The position numbers were made by a program, and so were the translations under genes. The notes under the pieces were generated by a model. The model made no database searches. It was not told the DNA's origin and was given only the letters and a program-made list of their open reading frames with translations. A stretch of 64,000 bases of DNA from JAJFJD01 sp965228425 (GTDB taxonomy: Bacteria; Pseudomonadota; Alphaproteobacteria; UBA8366): positions 2,666,001-2,730,000 of the forward strand of contig OZ245815.1 of the NCBI GenBank assembly GCA_965228425.1, in the 5' to 3' direction. This document shows, piece by piece, positions 17,001-25,739 of this stretch (its first letter is position 1; every line of letters starts with the position of its first letter).

Positions 17001-17983
17001 CAGCATTCGTTACCGGGGCAACCGGGTTCGTCGGATCGGCCGTACTACGGTGTCTTGTCGATGCCGGGCAGAACGTCCGCGTACTCGTCCGTCCGAACAG
17101 CGACCGTAGCAACCTGAACGGCATCAAGTGCGAGATCGTCGTCGGCGATCTGACCGACCCCGCTTCCTTGCGGGCGGCGGTGGACGGGTGTGAAACCGTT
17201 TATCACGTCGCGGCGGATTATCGGCTCTGGGTCCCGGATCCCGATGCGTTGAACAAAGTGAATATCGATGGCAGCGTGGCCTTGTTTCGGGCCGCGGCGG
17301 ACGCTGGCGTCTCGCGCATGGTCTATACCAGCAGCGTCGCCACGCTTGGCATAAATCCCGACCGGACACCCGCGACCGAAGACACGCCGTCCACGCTGGC
17401 GGACATGGTCGGCGAATACAAACGCTCCAAATTTCTCGCCGAAGAAGCCGTGCAAGCGTTGGTCGTCGAGGACTATCTGCCGATCGTTATCGTGAATCCT
17501 TCCGCGCCGATCGGGCCGCGCGACATCAAACCCACGCCGACCGGGAAAATGATCCTCGACGCGGCGGCGGGCAAGATGCCGGCCTATGTGGACACCGGCC
17601 TCAACGTTGCCCATGTGGACGATGTGGCTCGTGGTCACCTGCTCGCGATGGAAAAGGGAATCGTTGGTGAACGATACATCCTCGGCGGCGAAGATATGTC
17701 GCTGCGTGAAATCCTAATCGACGTTGCGGAATATGCCGGCAAGCGGCCGCCAAGCGTACGGATTCCGCATGGCTTGCTCATGCCTTTTGCCCATGTCGCC
17801 GAGCTTTTCGGCCGATTGCTTGACCGGGAACCGCTGTTTACGGTTGACGGCTTGAAAATGGCCAAGAAGCACATGTATTTCTCGGCCGCCAAGGCGCAGG
17901 CGGAACTAGGCTACGCGCCGCGTCCGGCCCGTGACGCTCTGCATGATGCGGTCGATTGGTTCCGGGATAACGGATACCTGTAG
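16997..17983 (+). CDS. hpnA: Hopanoid-associated sugar epimerase (NAD-dependent SDR)
   Basis: A 328-residue extended short-chain dehydrogenase/reductase. The nucleotide site is VTGATGFVGSAVL near the N-terminus, and the catalytic pair is Tyr141 and Lys145 in YKRSK. VYHVAADYRLW, INPSAPIGPRD-like VIVNPSAPIGPRDIKPTPTG and LNVAHVDDVARGH match HpnA of hopanoid gene clusters. HpnA is described as a hopanoid-associated sugar epimerase; its reaction is not firmly known. It is the third gene of a coupled operon (ATGA overlap with the gene upstream). The neighbouring genes suggest that a nucleotide-activated polar group is being handled. Confidence 0.92.
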   Translation: MTAFVTGATGFVGSAVLRCLVDAGQNVRVLVRPNSDRSNLNGIKCEIVVGDLTDPASLRAAVDGCETVYHVAADYRLWVPDPDALNKVNIDGSVALFRAAADAGVSRMVYTSSVATLGINPDRTPATEDTPSTLADMVGEYKRSKFLAEEAVQALVVEDYLPIVIVNPSAPIGPRDIKPTPTGKMILDAAAGKMPAYVDTGLNVAHVDDVARGHLLAMEKGIVGERYILGGEDMSLREILIDVAEYAGKRPPSVRIPHGLLMPFAHVAELFGRLLDREPLFTVDGLKMAKKHMYFSAAKAQAELGYAPRPARDALHDAVDWFRDNGYL

Positions 17984-18572
17984 CGCATGTAGCTTATGCT
18001 CGATTTTCTTGTTCTAATTTTTTCGACCGCGACGTCGTCCGTCGTAAATTTGATTCAATACCAAACTCATTGAGACGCCGCGTCTGATTTGAGGTGAGCC
18101 CGCGGCGACGCCGTTGCCCATCCCAGTGTCGGCGGTTTCGAATTGGAGGACTTCATCTCTCTGATTGGACCGATCGAGTGGCTCGGCGGCACTATGAATT
18201 TTTTCCTTTTGCGCGAGGTTGGTACCGTCGGATATCTGATATTCACGATTGTCGGCACGGTTCGTCACGAAAAACCGCTGCGGTGATCCCAAAAATGTTG
18301 GAGGTTTCCCAATCGGATCAATTATTCGCGAACAACCCCCGATCGTGGCTTGAAATTTTGCGCTGCAGCATCCATCTCTGATCGTCATAAAGACCAAGCA
18401 GCGCCATCCGGTGTTGCCTAGCGTTGTCGATTTATCACAGGCTGGAATGGTTGTTTTTGCTGCTATTTACTTGGCCTGGACCGGCTGATATGACTGCTTA
18501 TTCTGTAGTTTTGGTCGTGTCGGCGCGGTTTGGCGATGCCTTTCCGATTGCCGCAGCAGGGAGACGAGAGGG
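17984..18572. other. 589-base gap between hpnA and ispH
   Basis: No convincing gene. The region is less GC-rich than its surroundings. A 47-codon frame from TTG 18143 to 18286 would encode a short hydrophobic stretch (around FTIVGTVRH), and a 127-codon minus-strand frame covers 18014-18397; neither shows family features. The last 190 bases probably hold the ispH promoter. A GGGAGACGAGAGGG ribosome site lies just before ATG 18573. I could not recognise a tRNA or structured RNA here. Confidence 0.5.
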
Positions 18573-19505
18573 ATGCGGGTTATCCTAGCGGAACCGAGGG
18601 GCTTTTGCGCCGGCGTTGTGCGCGCGATCGACATTGTCGAACTTGCGCTCAAGAAATACGGTCCGCCCGTCTATGTGCGCCATGAGATCGTCCATAACCG
18701 CCGCGTCGTCGAAGACCTGAAGGCCAAAGGCGCGGTTTTCGTGGAAGAGTTGGACGAAGTGCCCGATGGTGCCCATACCGTTTTCAGCGCTCACGGTGTC
18801 TCCCAAAAGGTTGCCGATACGGCGGAGAAGCGCGACCTGCCGGTCATTGACGCGACATGCCCGCTGGTCGCCAAGGTTCACAAAGAGGGGCAGCGCTACG
18901 CGAAGTCCGACTACGAGGTCATCCTGATCGGCCACGAAGGCCATCCGGAGGTAGTTGGAACGATGGGTCGCATACCCGGCAAGGTGCATCTGGTTTCGAC
19001 GGCGGAAGACGTTGCAACGCTCAACGTGGAAGACGAGGCGAAACTATCCTATGTGACGCAGACGACGCTCAGCGTTGACGACACACGAGATGTCATCGAA
19101 GCCTTGCGCCGGCGATTTCCCCAAGTGGTGGGACCGGACGTAAAGGATATCTGCTACGCGACCCAGAACCGCCAAACCGCGGTACGGGAACTTGCCCAAA
19201 AAGTGGATGTGCTTCTCGTCGTCGGCGCGCAGAACAGTTCGAATTCGAATCGTTTGCGCGAGATCGGCGAGGAAATGAATATTCCAAGTTACCTGATTGA
19301 TGATGCCAGCGCTCTCGATCCAGCTTGGATCAACGGAGCGGGCACCGTTGGTATCTCTGCCGGCGCGTCCGCGCCGGAAGCATTGGTGCAGGAACTGATC
19401 GCACGGCTGAGCGACCTCGATGAAATCGAGGTCGAGCATCTTGATGGGATCAGTGAAAACGTGCAGTTCAAACTGCCGAACGAGTTGCGGGATTTCGCGG
19501 CCTAG
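18573..19505 (+). CDS. ispH: 4-hydroxy-3-methylbut-2-enyl diphosphate reductase
   Basis: IspH performs the last MEP-pathway step, reducing HMBPP to IPP and DMAPP with an iron-sulfur cluster. The 310-residue protein has the three cluster cysteines Cys12 (GFCAG), Cys96 (DATCPLV) and Cys194 (DICYATQNR). It also has the catalytic Glu in GHEGHPEVVGT (near residue 126) and SSNSNRL near 225. Length and spacing are canonical. It lies 81 bases before hpnH on the same strand, so C5 precursor supply and the hopanoid side-chain enzyme are probably co-expressed. Confidence 0.97.
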   Translation: MRVILAEPRGFCAGVVRAIDIVELALKKYGPPVYVRHEIVHNRRVVEDLKAKGAVFVEELDEVPDGAHTVFSAHGVSQKVADTAEKRDLPVIDATCPLVAKVHKEGQRYAKSDYEVILIGHEGHPEVVGTMGRIPGKVHLVSTAEDVATLNVEDEAKLSYVTQTTLSVDDTRDVIEALRRRFPQVVGPDVKDICYATQNRQTAVRELAQKVDVLLVVGAQNSSNSNRLREIGEEMNIPSYLIDDASALDPAWINGAGTVGISAGASAPEALVQELIARLSDLDEIEVEHLDGISENVQFKLPNELRDFAA

Positions 19506-19586
19506 GGAACGGAAGCAAAGAATGCTAACGGCGCGCCGCCAGCGGGGTGGCTTGCGCCAGGATTAATTATAGGAGAGGGGGCACAC

Positions 19587-20762
19587 GTGGCTGTTCCACT
19601 TCGGCAGAGCCTTCACGTCGGACTTTACATGATGAAACAGCGGTTGGCCGGTAATGACCGGTATCCGCTGGTGTTGATGCTGGAACCGTTGTTCCGGTGC
19701 AATCTCGCCTGCGCGGGGTGTGGCAAGATCGATTATCCCGATCCCATTTTGAACAAACGGTTGAGCCTCGAAGACTGCCTTGCGGCGGTTGACGAATGCG
19801 GCGCGCCGATGGTCGCTATACCCGGCGGCGAACCGTTGCTGCACAAGGAAATCGGCGAAATCGTCAAGGGCATCGTGGCGCGCAAAAAATACGTGTCGCT
19901 TTGCACGAACGCTCTGCTTCTCGAAAAGAAGCTGCACCTGTTCGAGCCGTCGCCGTACCTTTTCTTCTCGGTCCATCTCGATGGGTTGAAGGAAGACCAT
20001 GACAAATCGGTTTGTCAGGACGGTGTTTTCGATCGTGCGGTCAAGGCGATTAAGGCGGCACAGGACGCCGGGCATACGGTCAATGTCAACGCGACGATCT
20101 TCGATGGCATGCCGGCGGAACGGGTTGCCGACTTCCTCGACTATTGCGAGGACAGTGGCATCAACGGTGTCAGCATTTCGCCGGGATACGCCTATGAGCG
20201 CGCGCCGGACCAGGAGCATTTCCTGAGCCGACAGAAAACCAAGAACCTGTTCCGTGAAATCTTCAAACGGGGCAAGAACCGTAAGTGGCCGATCAGCCAT
20301 TCCACCTTGTTCCTGGATTTCCTAGCCGGCAACCAAACTTATCAGTGCACGCCCTGGGGCATGCCGACCCGTAATATATTTGGCTGGCAACGGCCCTGTT
20401 ATCTGTTGGGTGAAGGGTATGCGCCGAGCTTCAAGGCCTTGATGGAAGAGACCGAGTGGGAGCGTTACGGGACCGGCAATTATGAGAAGTGCGCCAACTG
20501 CATGGCACATTGCGGCTATGAGCCGACGGCGGCGGCCGATGCGATTGCGCATCCCATAAAGGCGCTGATGACGTCGTTGCGCGGTGTTCGGACCGAGGGG
20601 CCGATGGCGGCCGAAATCGATATGTCGAACCAGCGTTCGGCCGAGTATGTCTTCGATAATCAGGTCGCCGATTTCATGGAAGAGACCCATGCGCCCGCGG
20701 GCGACGTATCAAAGGGGCGGCCGTCCGAGAAATCCGTGTCCGAGCGCAGCAACGCGGCCTAG
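19587..20762 (+). CDS. hpnH: Hopanoid side-chain radical SAM enzyme (adenosylhopane synthase)
   Basis: HpnH is the radical SAM enzyme that adds a 5'-deoxyadenosyl group to diploptene to make adenosylhopane, the start of all extended hopanoids. The 391-residue protein has the cluster motif CNLACAGC at Cys38, Cys42 and Cys45, then IPGGEPLLHKEI and a C-terminal cysteine region (CAQ-like YEKCANCMAHCGYEP). The start is GTG 19587 behind a strong AGGAGAGGGG ribosome site. Its 3' end overlaps the convergent hpnG by 54 bases. No hpnI, hpnJ, hpnK, hpnO or hpnP is in the window. Confidence 0.97.
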   Translation: MAVPLRQSLHVGLYMMKQRLAGNDRYPLVLMLEPLFRCNLACAGCGKIDYPDPILNKRLSLEDCLAAVDECGAPMVAIPGGEPLLHKEIGEIVKGIVARKKYVSLCTNALLLEKKLHLFEPSPYLFFSVHLDGLKEDHDKSVCQDGVFDRAVKAIKAAQDAGHTVNVNATIFDGMPAERVADFLDYCEDSGINGVSISPGYAYERAPDQEHFLSRQKTKNLFREIFKRGKNRKWPISHSTLFLDFLAGNQTYQCTPWGMPTRNIFGWQRPCYLLGEGYAPSFKALMEETEWERYGTGNYEKCANCMAHCGYEPTAAADAIAHPIKALMTSLRGVRTEGPMAAEIDMSNQRSAEYVFDNQVADFMEETHAPAGDVSKGRPSEKSVSERSNAA

Positions 20763-21404
20763 CTCTTCGAGGGCGGTCTTGCTGTCGTTGGACAGCTGGA
20801 TTAGGCCCGGTAGTTCCCAGGGTCGCATGACGAGTTTTGAGATGACGCGGAAGGGCCGTTGCCGCCCTTCCGCGTCAATTCCATGAAGGGCTGAGGAAGG
20901 TAGGCTCCGCTCGGCCGGGTCGGCGATGACCCGGACCACGAGGAAGGGGCAATCGGCCTCTTCGGCTGCGCGGGCGACGCCTGCGCTTTCCATATCCACC
21001 GCGAGCGCTTGATGATCCCGGTTGAGCCGCGCTTTTCCGGCTGGCGTGACGGCCGCCGTGTCGGCGCTGACCATGATGCCGGCCGCGGCGCCTGGAAGGA
21101 CTGCGGCGGCGGCTTCCCGCCATGGCGCGGACGTTTCCCATCGTCCGCCTCGAGTATCGACCACCGTGGTTGCGAGGATCGTCGTGCCGGGCGAAAGATC
21201 GGCTGCCAGCCCGCCCGAGATACCGAAGCTGACCAATGCGCCCGCACCGTCCTTGATGAGCTGCCGGGCACCGGTATACGCGCGCTCAAGGCTCGCGCCC
21301 GCGCAAAAATATCGGGCCGCTGCGATGGATGAATGTTGCTTAAACGCGGCTTCGAGGCAGCGCTGCTCGGCGAGAAACCCTGTGACGAAGCCAGTCCCGG
21401 TCAC
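20709..21404 (-). CDS. hpnG: Hopanoid-associated phosphorylase (adenosylhopane adenine release)
   Basis: A 231-residue nucleoside-phosphorylase fold protein. HpnG removes adenine from adenosylhopane, giving the ribosylhopane intermediate. It shows TGFVTGFLAEQRCLEA, ALVSFGISGGLAADLSPG and AVDMESAGVARAAEEADCPFLVVRVIAD, the last being the typical phosphorylase ME segment. I start it at GTG 21404, which overlaps the shc stop codon (ATGTGA), implying translational coupling; a frame from 21467 lies inside shc. It converges on hpnH with a 54-base overlap of coding 3' ends. Confidence 0.92.
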   Translation of the reverse strand: MTGTGFVTGFLAEQRCLEAAFKQHSSIAAARYFCAGASLERAYTGARQLIKDGAGALVSFGISGGLAADLSPGTTILATTVVDTRGGRWETSAPWREAAAAVLPGAAAGIMVSADTAAVTPAGKARLNRDHQALAVDMESAGVARAAEEADCPFLVVRVIADPAERSLPSSALHGIDAEGRQRPFRVISKLVMRPWELPGLIQLSNDSKTALEELGRVAALGHGFLGRPPL

Positions 21405-23380
21405 ATGCCGAACGGCACTTTCTTGGAGTTGCCCTTCTTGAGACTGCGGTATCGGGCGAGGGCCCAAGCCGGGAAGAAAGCGCTATATCCGTGGTATTTC
21501 AGATAAAAGACCCGCGGGAACCCAACGGCGGTGAACCATTTTTCGTCCCATTGAGTGCCTTCGCGCGGCGATTTCAGCAGATAGTTGATGCCGTCGCGAA
21601 CGGCCGATCCCTCGACCTCGCCGGCCGCCATCAACCCGAGGACCGCCCACGCCGTTTGCGATGCGGTGCTTTCCTTGCTCATGCCGCGCGTTTCTTCCCA
21701 ATAGCTGGCGCCGTCTTCGCCCCAGCCGCCATCGGGCCGCTGGTTGTCTTCAAGCCACTGCACGGCCTTGCGAATATAGGGCTGCGACATATCTTCGCCG
21801 GCGGCATTCAGGGCGCACAGAACGGACCAAGTGCCGTACACGTAATTGGTGCCCCAGCGGCCGAACCATGACCCGTCTTCCTCCTGCTCGCGGCGCAGGA
21901 ACTCCACACCGGATTTCACGACGGGGTGTTCTCGGTCGTAACCGAACTGCGCAAGCATGCCGATGCAACGCGCGGTGACGTCCGACGTCGGCGGATCGAG
22001 CAATGCGCCATGATCGGCGAACGGAATATGGTTCAAGTGGAAATGCGTGTTGTCCGCGTCGAAAGCGCCCCAGCCACCATTCTCGCTGCGCATGGGCACG
22101 ACCCATTCCTCCGCACGCGATAGGTTCTCGGCATATTTGGTGCTGTCGGCCCGGTGCATCGCGATCGCGACCACCGCCGTGTCGTCGACGTCGGGATAGT
22201 GATCGTTTTCGTACTGGAATGCCCAGCCGCCCGGCCGGACACCCGGGCGCGAGTCGGCCCAATCACCGTAAACGTCCATAATCTGCTTGCCGGCGAGCCA
22301 GTCCATCGCTTTCTGAACAACGGGATCGTCGCCATCCGTGCCGGCTTCCATTAATGCCTGCGCCGCCAGGGCGGTGTCCCAGATCGGAGACAGGCAAGGC
22401 TGGCAATAGGCGCTCTCGTCGTTCACGACCAAAAGCTTGTCGATGGCGTTCTTCGCGGTGACCAAATCCGGATGATCTTCCGGATAGCCCAGCGCCGTCA
22501 TCGCCATGACGGTATTGGCCATGGCGGGAAAGATGCCGCCGAGTCCGTCTTCGCCGTTCAACCGTTCCGTAACGAAAGACAACGCCTTGTCCAGCGCGCG
22601 CTGACGCGGCTTGCGCGGGAAGAAGGGTTCGGCGAGCCGTAGAAATCCGTCGAGCCACAACAGCGTATCGCCCCAGCGAGACCCTGTCGGATTCCGCAGA
22701 TACTTTGGGACGTCTTCCGGCGGGACTTCGAACAGTTCGCGGATATCCACGCCCTTCGGGTTCTTGGCCACCGGCTTCAGCGTCATCAGGATCAGCAACG
22801 GCGCGATCACCGTGCGCGACCAATAGGAAACCTTCGACAGGTGGAAGGGGAACCATCGCGGCAGATGGAAGATCTCGACCGGCATAACCGGCACGGCGCG
22901 CCAGGGCACCTGGCCGAACAGCGCAAGGGCGATCCGGGTGAAGACATTGCAGTTCGCCGCACCGCCATGCTCGAGAATCGCCTCGCGGGCGCGCTTCATG
23001 TGCGGGGCGTCGATGTCGTCGCCGATCAACTTCAGCGCGAAATAGGCTTTTACGCTTGCGCTGATATCGAATTCGCCTTCGTAGAACAGCGGCCAGCCGC
23101 CGTGGTCCGCCTGCAGTCCGCGGAGGTAGACGCCGATCTTCGGCTCGATTTCCGGCGCGGGTTCGCCCAGGAAATGCTTCAGCAAGACGTATTCCGCAGG
23201 AATCGTCGCATCCGCTTCGAGTTCGAACACCCAGTGACCGTCTTCCCGCTGAAGCGTCTTGAGCCCTGCGACGCACTCGGCGATCACACGGTCAAGGAGC
23301 TGCGGGTCCGGTTCGTCCAGACGTGCAGAATCGTTACTGGCGGTTAGTTCGCCAACGAGGGCTTCAACAGCAGCATTCAT
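21401..23380 (-). CDS. shc: Squalene-hopene cyclase
   Basis: Shc (HpnF) cyclises squalene to hopene and hopanol at the membrane. The 659-residue protein has the catalytic acid motif DVDDTA near residue 395. It has several QW-type repeats (for example DGGWGEDGASYWEETRG and DGSWFGRWGTNYVYG) across two alpha-barrel domains. The length is normal. hpnG starts on its stop codon. The 160 bases before it, after hpnE, carry a perfect palindrome and a TTGACT box, so it may have its own promoter besides readthrough from hpnE. Confidence 0.97.
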   Translation of the reverse strand: MNAAVEALVGELTASNDSARLDEPDPQLLDRVIAECVAGLKTLQREDGHWVFELEADATIPAEYVLLKHFLGEPAPEIEPKIGVYLRGLQADHGGWPLFYEGEFDISASVKAYFALKLIGDDIDAPHMKRAREAILEHGGAANCNVFTRIALALFGQVPWRAVPVMPVEIFHLPRWFPFHLSKVSYWSRTVIAPLLILMTLKPVAKNPKGVDIRELFEVPPEDVPKYLRNPTGSRWGDTLLWLDGFLRLAEPFFPRKPRQRALDKALSFVTERLNGEDGLGGIFPAMANTVMAMTALGYPEDHPDLVTAKNAIDKLLVVNDESAYCQPCLSPIWDTALAAQALMEAGTDGDDPVVQKAMDWLAGKQIMDVYGDWADSRPGVRPGGWAFQYENDHYPDVDDTAVVAIAMHRADSTKYAENLSRAEEWVVPMRSENGGWGAFDADNTHFHLNHIPFADHGALLDPPTSDVTARCIGMLAQFGYDREHPVVKSGVEFLRREQEEDGSWFGRWGTNYVYGTWSVLCALNAAGEDMSQPYIRKAVQWLEDNQRPDGGWGEDGASYWEETRGMSKESTASQTAWAVLGLMAAGEVEGSAVRDGINYLLKSPREGTQWDEKWFTAVGFPRVFYLKYHGYSAFFPAWALARYRSLKKGNSKKVPFGM

Positions 23381-23421
23381 TCCGGAAATCTATGTTTTTA
23401 TTCGCTTTGCGACACACTCAT

Positions 23422-23435
23422 ACGTTAGCTAACGT
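23422..23435. promoter_or_regulatory. Perfect palindrome in the shc upstream region
   Basis: ACGTTAGCTAACGT, a perfect 14-base palindrome, lies about 42-55 bases before the shc ATG on the minus strand. A TTGACT box on the same strand lies just further upstream (about 23454-23459). The site could be an operator for shc transcription. No cognate regulator is evident in the locus. Confidence 0.4.
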
Positions 23436-23540
23436 CGTCTAGCTAGAGTGCAAAGTCAAGCTAGGGGCAGTAACACTTTCGTAACGTCTGGGGGCTGTGG
23501 CAAAGGAGCAACACTTTGGCAAAGCGGCACAATTTCCAGT

Positions 23541-24797
23541 TTAACCCCGATTTTTTATCAATTTTGCCGCGTTAAATCCGGATCGAATCGCGCCTTCGAT
23601 CGTGGCCGGCAACCCGGTTTTGGTCCAATCCCCTGCGAGGAAAAGATTCTTATGATTCGTGCGTGCATCGGCCCGCCGCCTCTCGTTCCCCGGGGTCTGC
23701 GCAAAAGTCGCACGCTTTTCCTTCACAACGCGGGTCGCAGGCCGTTGCGGTGTATCCAGGGCCAGAACGCGATCGATATCGCGCCAGGTCGCGTCCGCGA
23801 TCTCGTCGGCCGGGGCGTTAGCCAACTCGACTGCGGCACTCACCGTAACCGACAGGATATTGCCCCGGCAAAATATCCATTCCGCCGTCCCGCCGATTAC
23901 CCCGAGGATCGGTGGCAGTGGGGTCGAGGCCGCCGCTGCATCATGCTTGAAATGGACGTTGACGATGGGATGGAAGGTTTCGGGCGGCGCCGATTCGGGA
24001 AGGATCGAGGCCAATACGGCGGCGGGCAGGGCGAGGATGACCGCGTCGTCCGCTGCAATATCGATCGCTTCGTCCCCGAAGCGAAGTGCCGTCACGCCCA
24101 AGTCGTCGGTCGCGAGGCTTCGGAGCCGCTGTCCGAACCGGATATCTGCGCCGCGTTCCCGCAATGTGGTGAGCGCCGGGTCGACGAAACTGTGTGTCAG
24201 GCCTCGGCGCGCAATGAGCGGGCGGCACGCATCGCCGCCTAGGGCGAAGGTTTCGGCAAAAACCGGCCAGAGAAGCCGAGCACAAGCCTCGTCCGGGGGC
24301 GTATTCAGAACCGCGACGGCGAGCGGTTCCCAGAATCGGCGGTAGACATTGGCGTTCGCTCCGAAAATTCTGTCCACGGTCGCGTTCTTGTCCGCGGCTA
24401 ACAGATGGAGCGCCGTAAGATAGTCGGCCGCCTGGCTCCCGGGGACGCGGCGGTCAGGCTTGAACACCCACCAGGGGATGCGGCCGCGATTCGGATGAAT
24501 GACCCATCGCTCGTCCGTCTCCAGGTCGATGAACGGGAACCGCGCCTCCGGGAGGTCGAGGAATGTGTCGCTCGATCCGACCTGATCCACGAATGCGGCG
24601 ACGCCGGTGTTACCGGACAGTACGAGATGGTTGCCGTTGTCGATCTCGCAGTCGAGCGTGTCATCGTAGAAGGATCGGCAACGACCGCCGGCATGTCCGG
24701 CGGCCTCATACAAAGCGACCGGCAATCCGCGGCGGGAAATCTCGAGGGCCGCGGCCAATCCCGCCATCCCCGCTCCGACGATGTGGACCGTTGGCAT
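23541..24797 (-). CDS. hpnE: Hydroxysqualene dehydroxylase (FAD-dependent)
   Basis: HpnE reduces hydroxysqualene to squalene, the last step of the HpnC/D/E route. The 418-residue flavoprotein starts MPTVHIVGAGMAGLAAALE with the dinucleotide-binding loop, then GGRCRSFYDDTLDCEIDNGNHLVLSG. It ends with the FAD-binding NLFLAGDWTKTGLPATIEGAIRSG motif. It starts 5 bases after the hpnD stop codon, so they form one operon. It resembles phytoene desaturase-type oxidoreductases, but the gene context makes HpnE secure. Confidence 0.95.
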   Translation of the reverse strand: MPTVHIVGAGMAGLAAALEISRRGLPVALYEAAGHAGGRCRSFYDDTLDCEIDNGNHLVLSGNTGVAAFVDQVGSSDTFLDLPEARFPFIDLETDERWVIHPNRGRIPWWVFKPDRRVPGSQAADYLTALHLLAADKNATVDRIFGANANVYRRFWEPLAVAVLNTPPDEACARLLWPVFAETFALGGDACRPLIARRGLTHSFVDPALTTLRERGADIRFGQRLRSLATDDLGVTALRFGDEAIDIAADDAVILALPAAVLASILPESAPPETFHPIVNVHFKHDAAAASTPLPPILGVIGGTAEWIFCRGNILSVTVSAAVELANAPADEIADATWRDIDRVLALDTPQRPATRVVKEKRATFAQTPGNERRRADARTNHKNLFLAGDWTKTGLPATIEGAIRSGFNAAKLIKNRG

Positions 24798-24802
24798 TGC
24801 CG

Positions 24803-25738
24803 TTACAGCAGTCCGTACCGGACCGCGATCCAGATTTTTGTGAGTTTAGACACATGTACCGGCGCGTCGATCCGCGTCCAGCCGCGCTGCATGAGTTTCT
24901 CCAGGACGCGATGGTACACATGCATCATGACGACGGCCGGTCGCATCTTTCGGCGGTCGCAATCGGCCATTGCGGCGATCGCTTCTTTGAACCGTTTGTC
25001 GGCAAGCGCGGAGAGCTCGGCGCATACCTTCGGCAAGGCAGGGTGCGTGAGGACGGTTTCCGGAACCCGGCTTTCGATTCCCTGCGCGTCGAGGAGTTCC
25101 GAAGGCAGGTAAAGCCGTCCGCGGTCGGCGTCTTCGCGCATGTCGCGCAAAATGTTGGTCAGTTGCAACGCTTGTCCAAGTGACCAGGCGACGTCCGTTG
25201 CGCGTTTGCTGGTGTCCCCGAAGATGTGAATCGACAATAAACCGACCGCGCCGGCGACCCGCTCGCAATAGAGCTGCAAGGTTTCCATATCGGGTCCTTG
25301 GAGCGATTCGCTTGCGTCCATCTCCATGCCGTCGATCAGGGCGATGAAATCCTCTTTGCGAAGGCCATATCGCTCGATTGGGAGGAGGAGAGCCCGCCCG
25401 GTCGGTTTTTGAGGCGTGCCGGCGAATAGAAGATCTATTTCCGCGCGCCACAGCGCCAGGCCCTGCACCTTTTCCTCTGGCGGCAGCGGGTCGTCGGCGA
25501 TGTCGTCGATTTCGCGGCAAAAGGCGTAGACCGCATACATGGCTTCCCGCTGATCCTTGGGAAGCGTCCGCATCGCGCCGTAGAAGGATGTGCCGGACTC
25601 GCGCACCACCGCTTCGACATGCGCCAGATCGGCGTCGGTGGCCCGGCAGTCTTGTTGCAAAGCAGCGTGTTCGTGCGCTGTCGGAGCGCCGTCGTCTCGG
25701 GCTGTCTTGCCCGTTTGCGCGCCAGCCAGCGTTGTCAC
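24803..25738 (-). CDS. hpnD: Presqualene diphosphate synthase
   Basis: HpnD condenses two farnesyl diphosphates into presqualene diphosphate. The 311-residue squalene/phytoene-synthase-family protein has both aspartate-rich regions: FCREIDDIADD near residue 75 and LTNILRDMREDADRGRLYLP near 200. GTG 25738 is one base after the dxs stop codon (TAACGTG), so translation is coupled to dxs. This ties the first MEP enzyme directly to squalene synthesis. The first 45 residues are low-complexity and may be dispensable. Confidence 0.94.
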   Translation of the reverse strand: MTTLAGAQTGKTARDDGAPTAHEHAALQQDCRATDADLAHVEAVVRESGTSFYGAMRTLPKDQREAMYAVYAFCREIDDIADDPLPPEEKVQGLALWRAEIDLLFAGTPQKPTGRALLLPIERYGLRKEDFIALIDGMEMDASESLQGPDMETLQLYCERVAGAVGLLSIHIFGDTSKRATDVAWSLGQALQLTNILRDMREDADRGRLYLPSELLDAQGIESRVPETVLTHPALPKVCAELSALADKRFKEAIAAMADCDRRKMRPAVVMMHVYHRVLEKLMQRGWTRIDAPVHVSKLTKIWIAVRYGLL

Positions 25739-25739
25739 G

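Noticed and set aside
18143..18286. A 47-codon plus-strand frame from TTG with a hydrophobic stretch
   Set aside because: Start codon is weak and no homologue is known to me; too short to support as a gene.
18014..18397. A 127-codon minus-strand frame in the hpnA-ispH gap
   Set aside because: No recognisable fold, no ribosome site and no supporting context, so it is left as non-coding.
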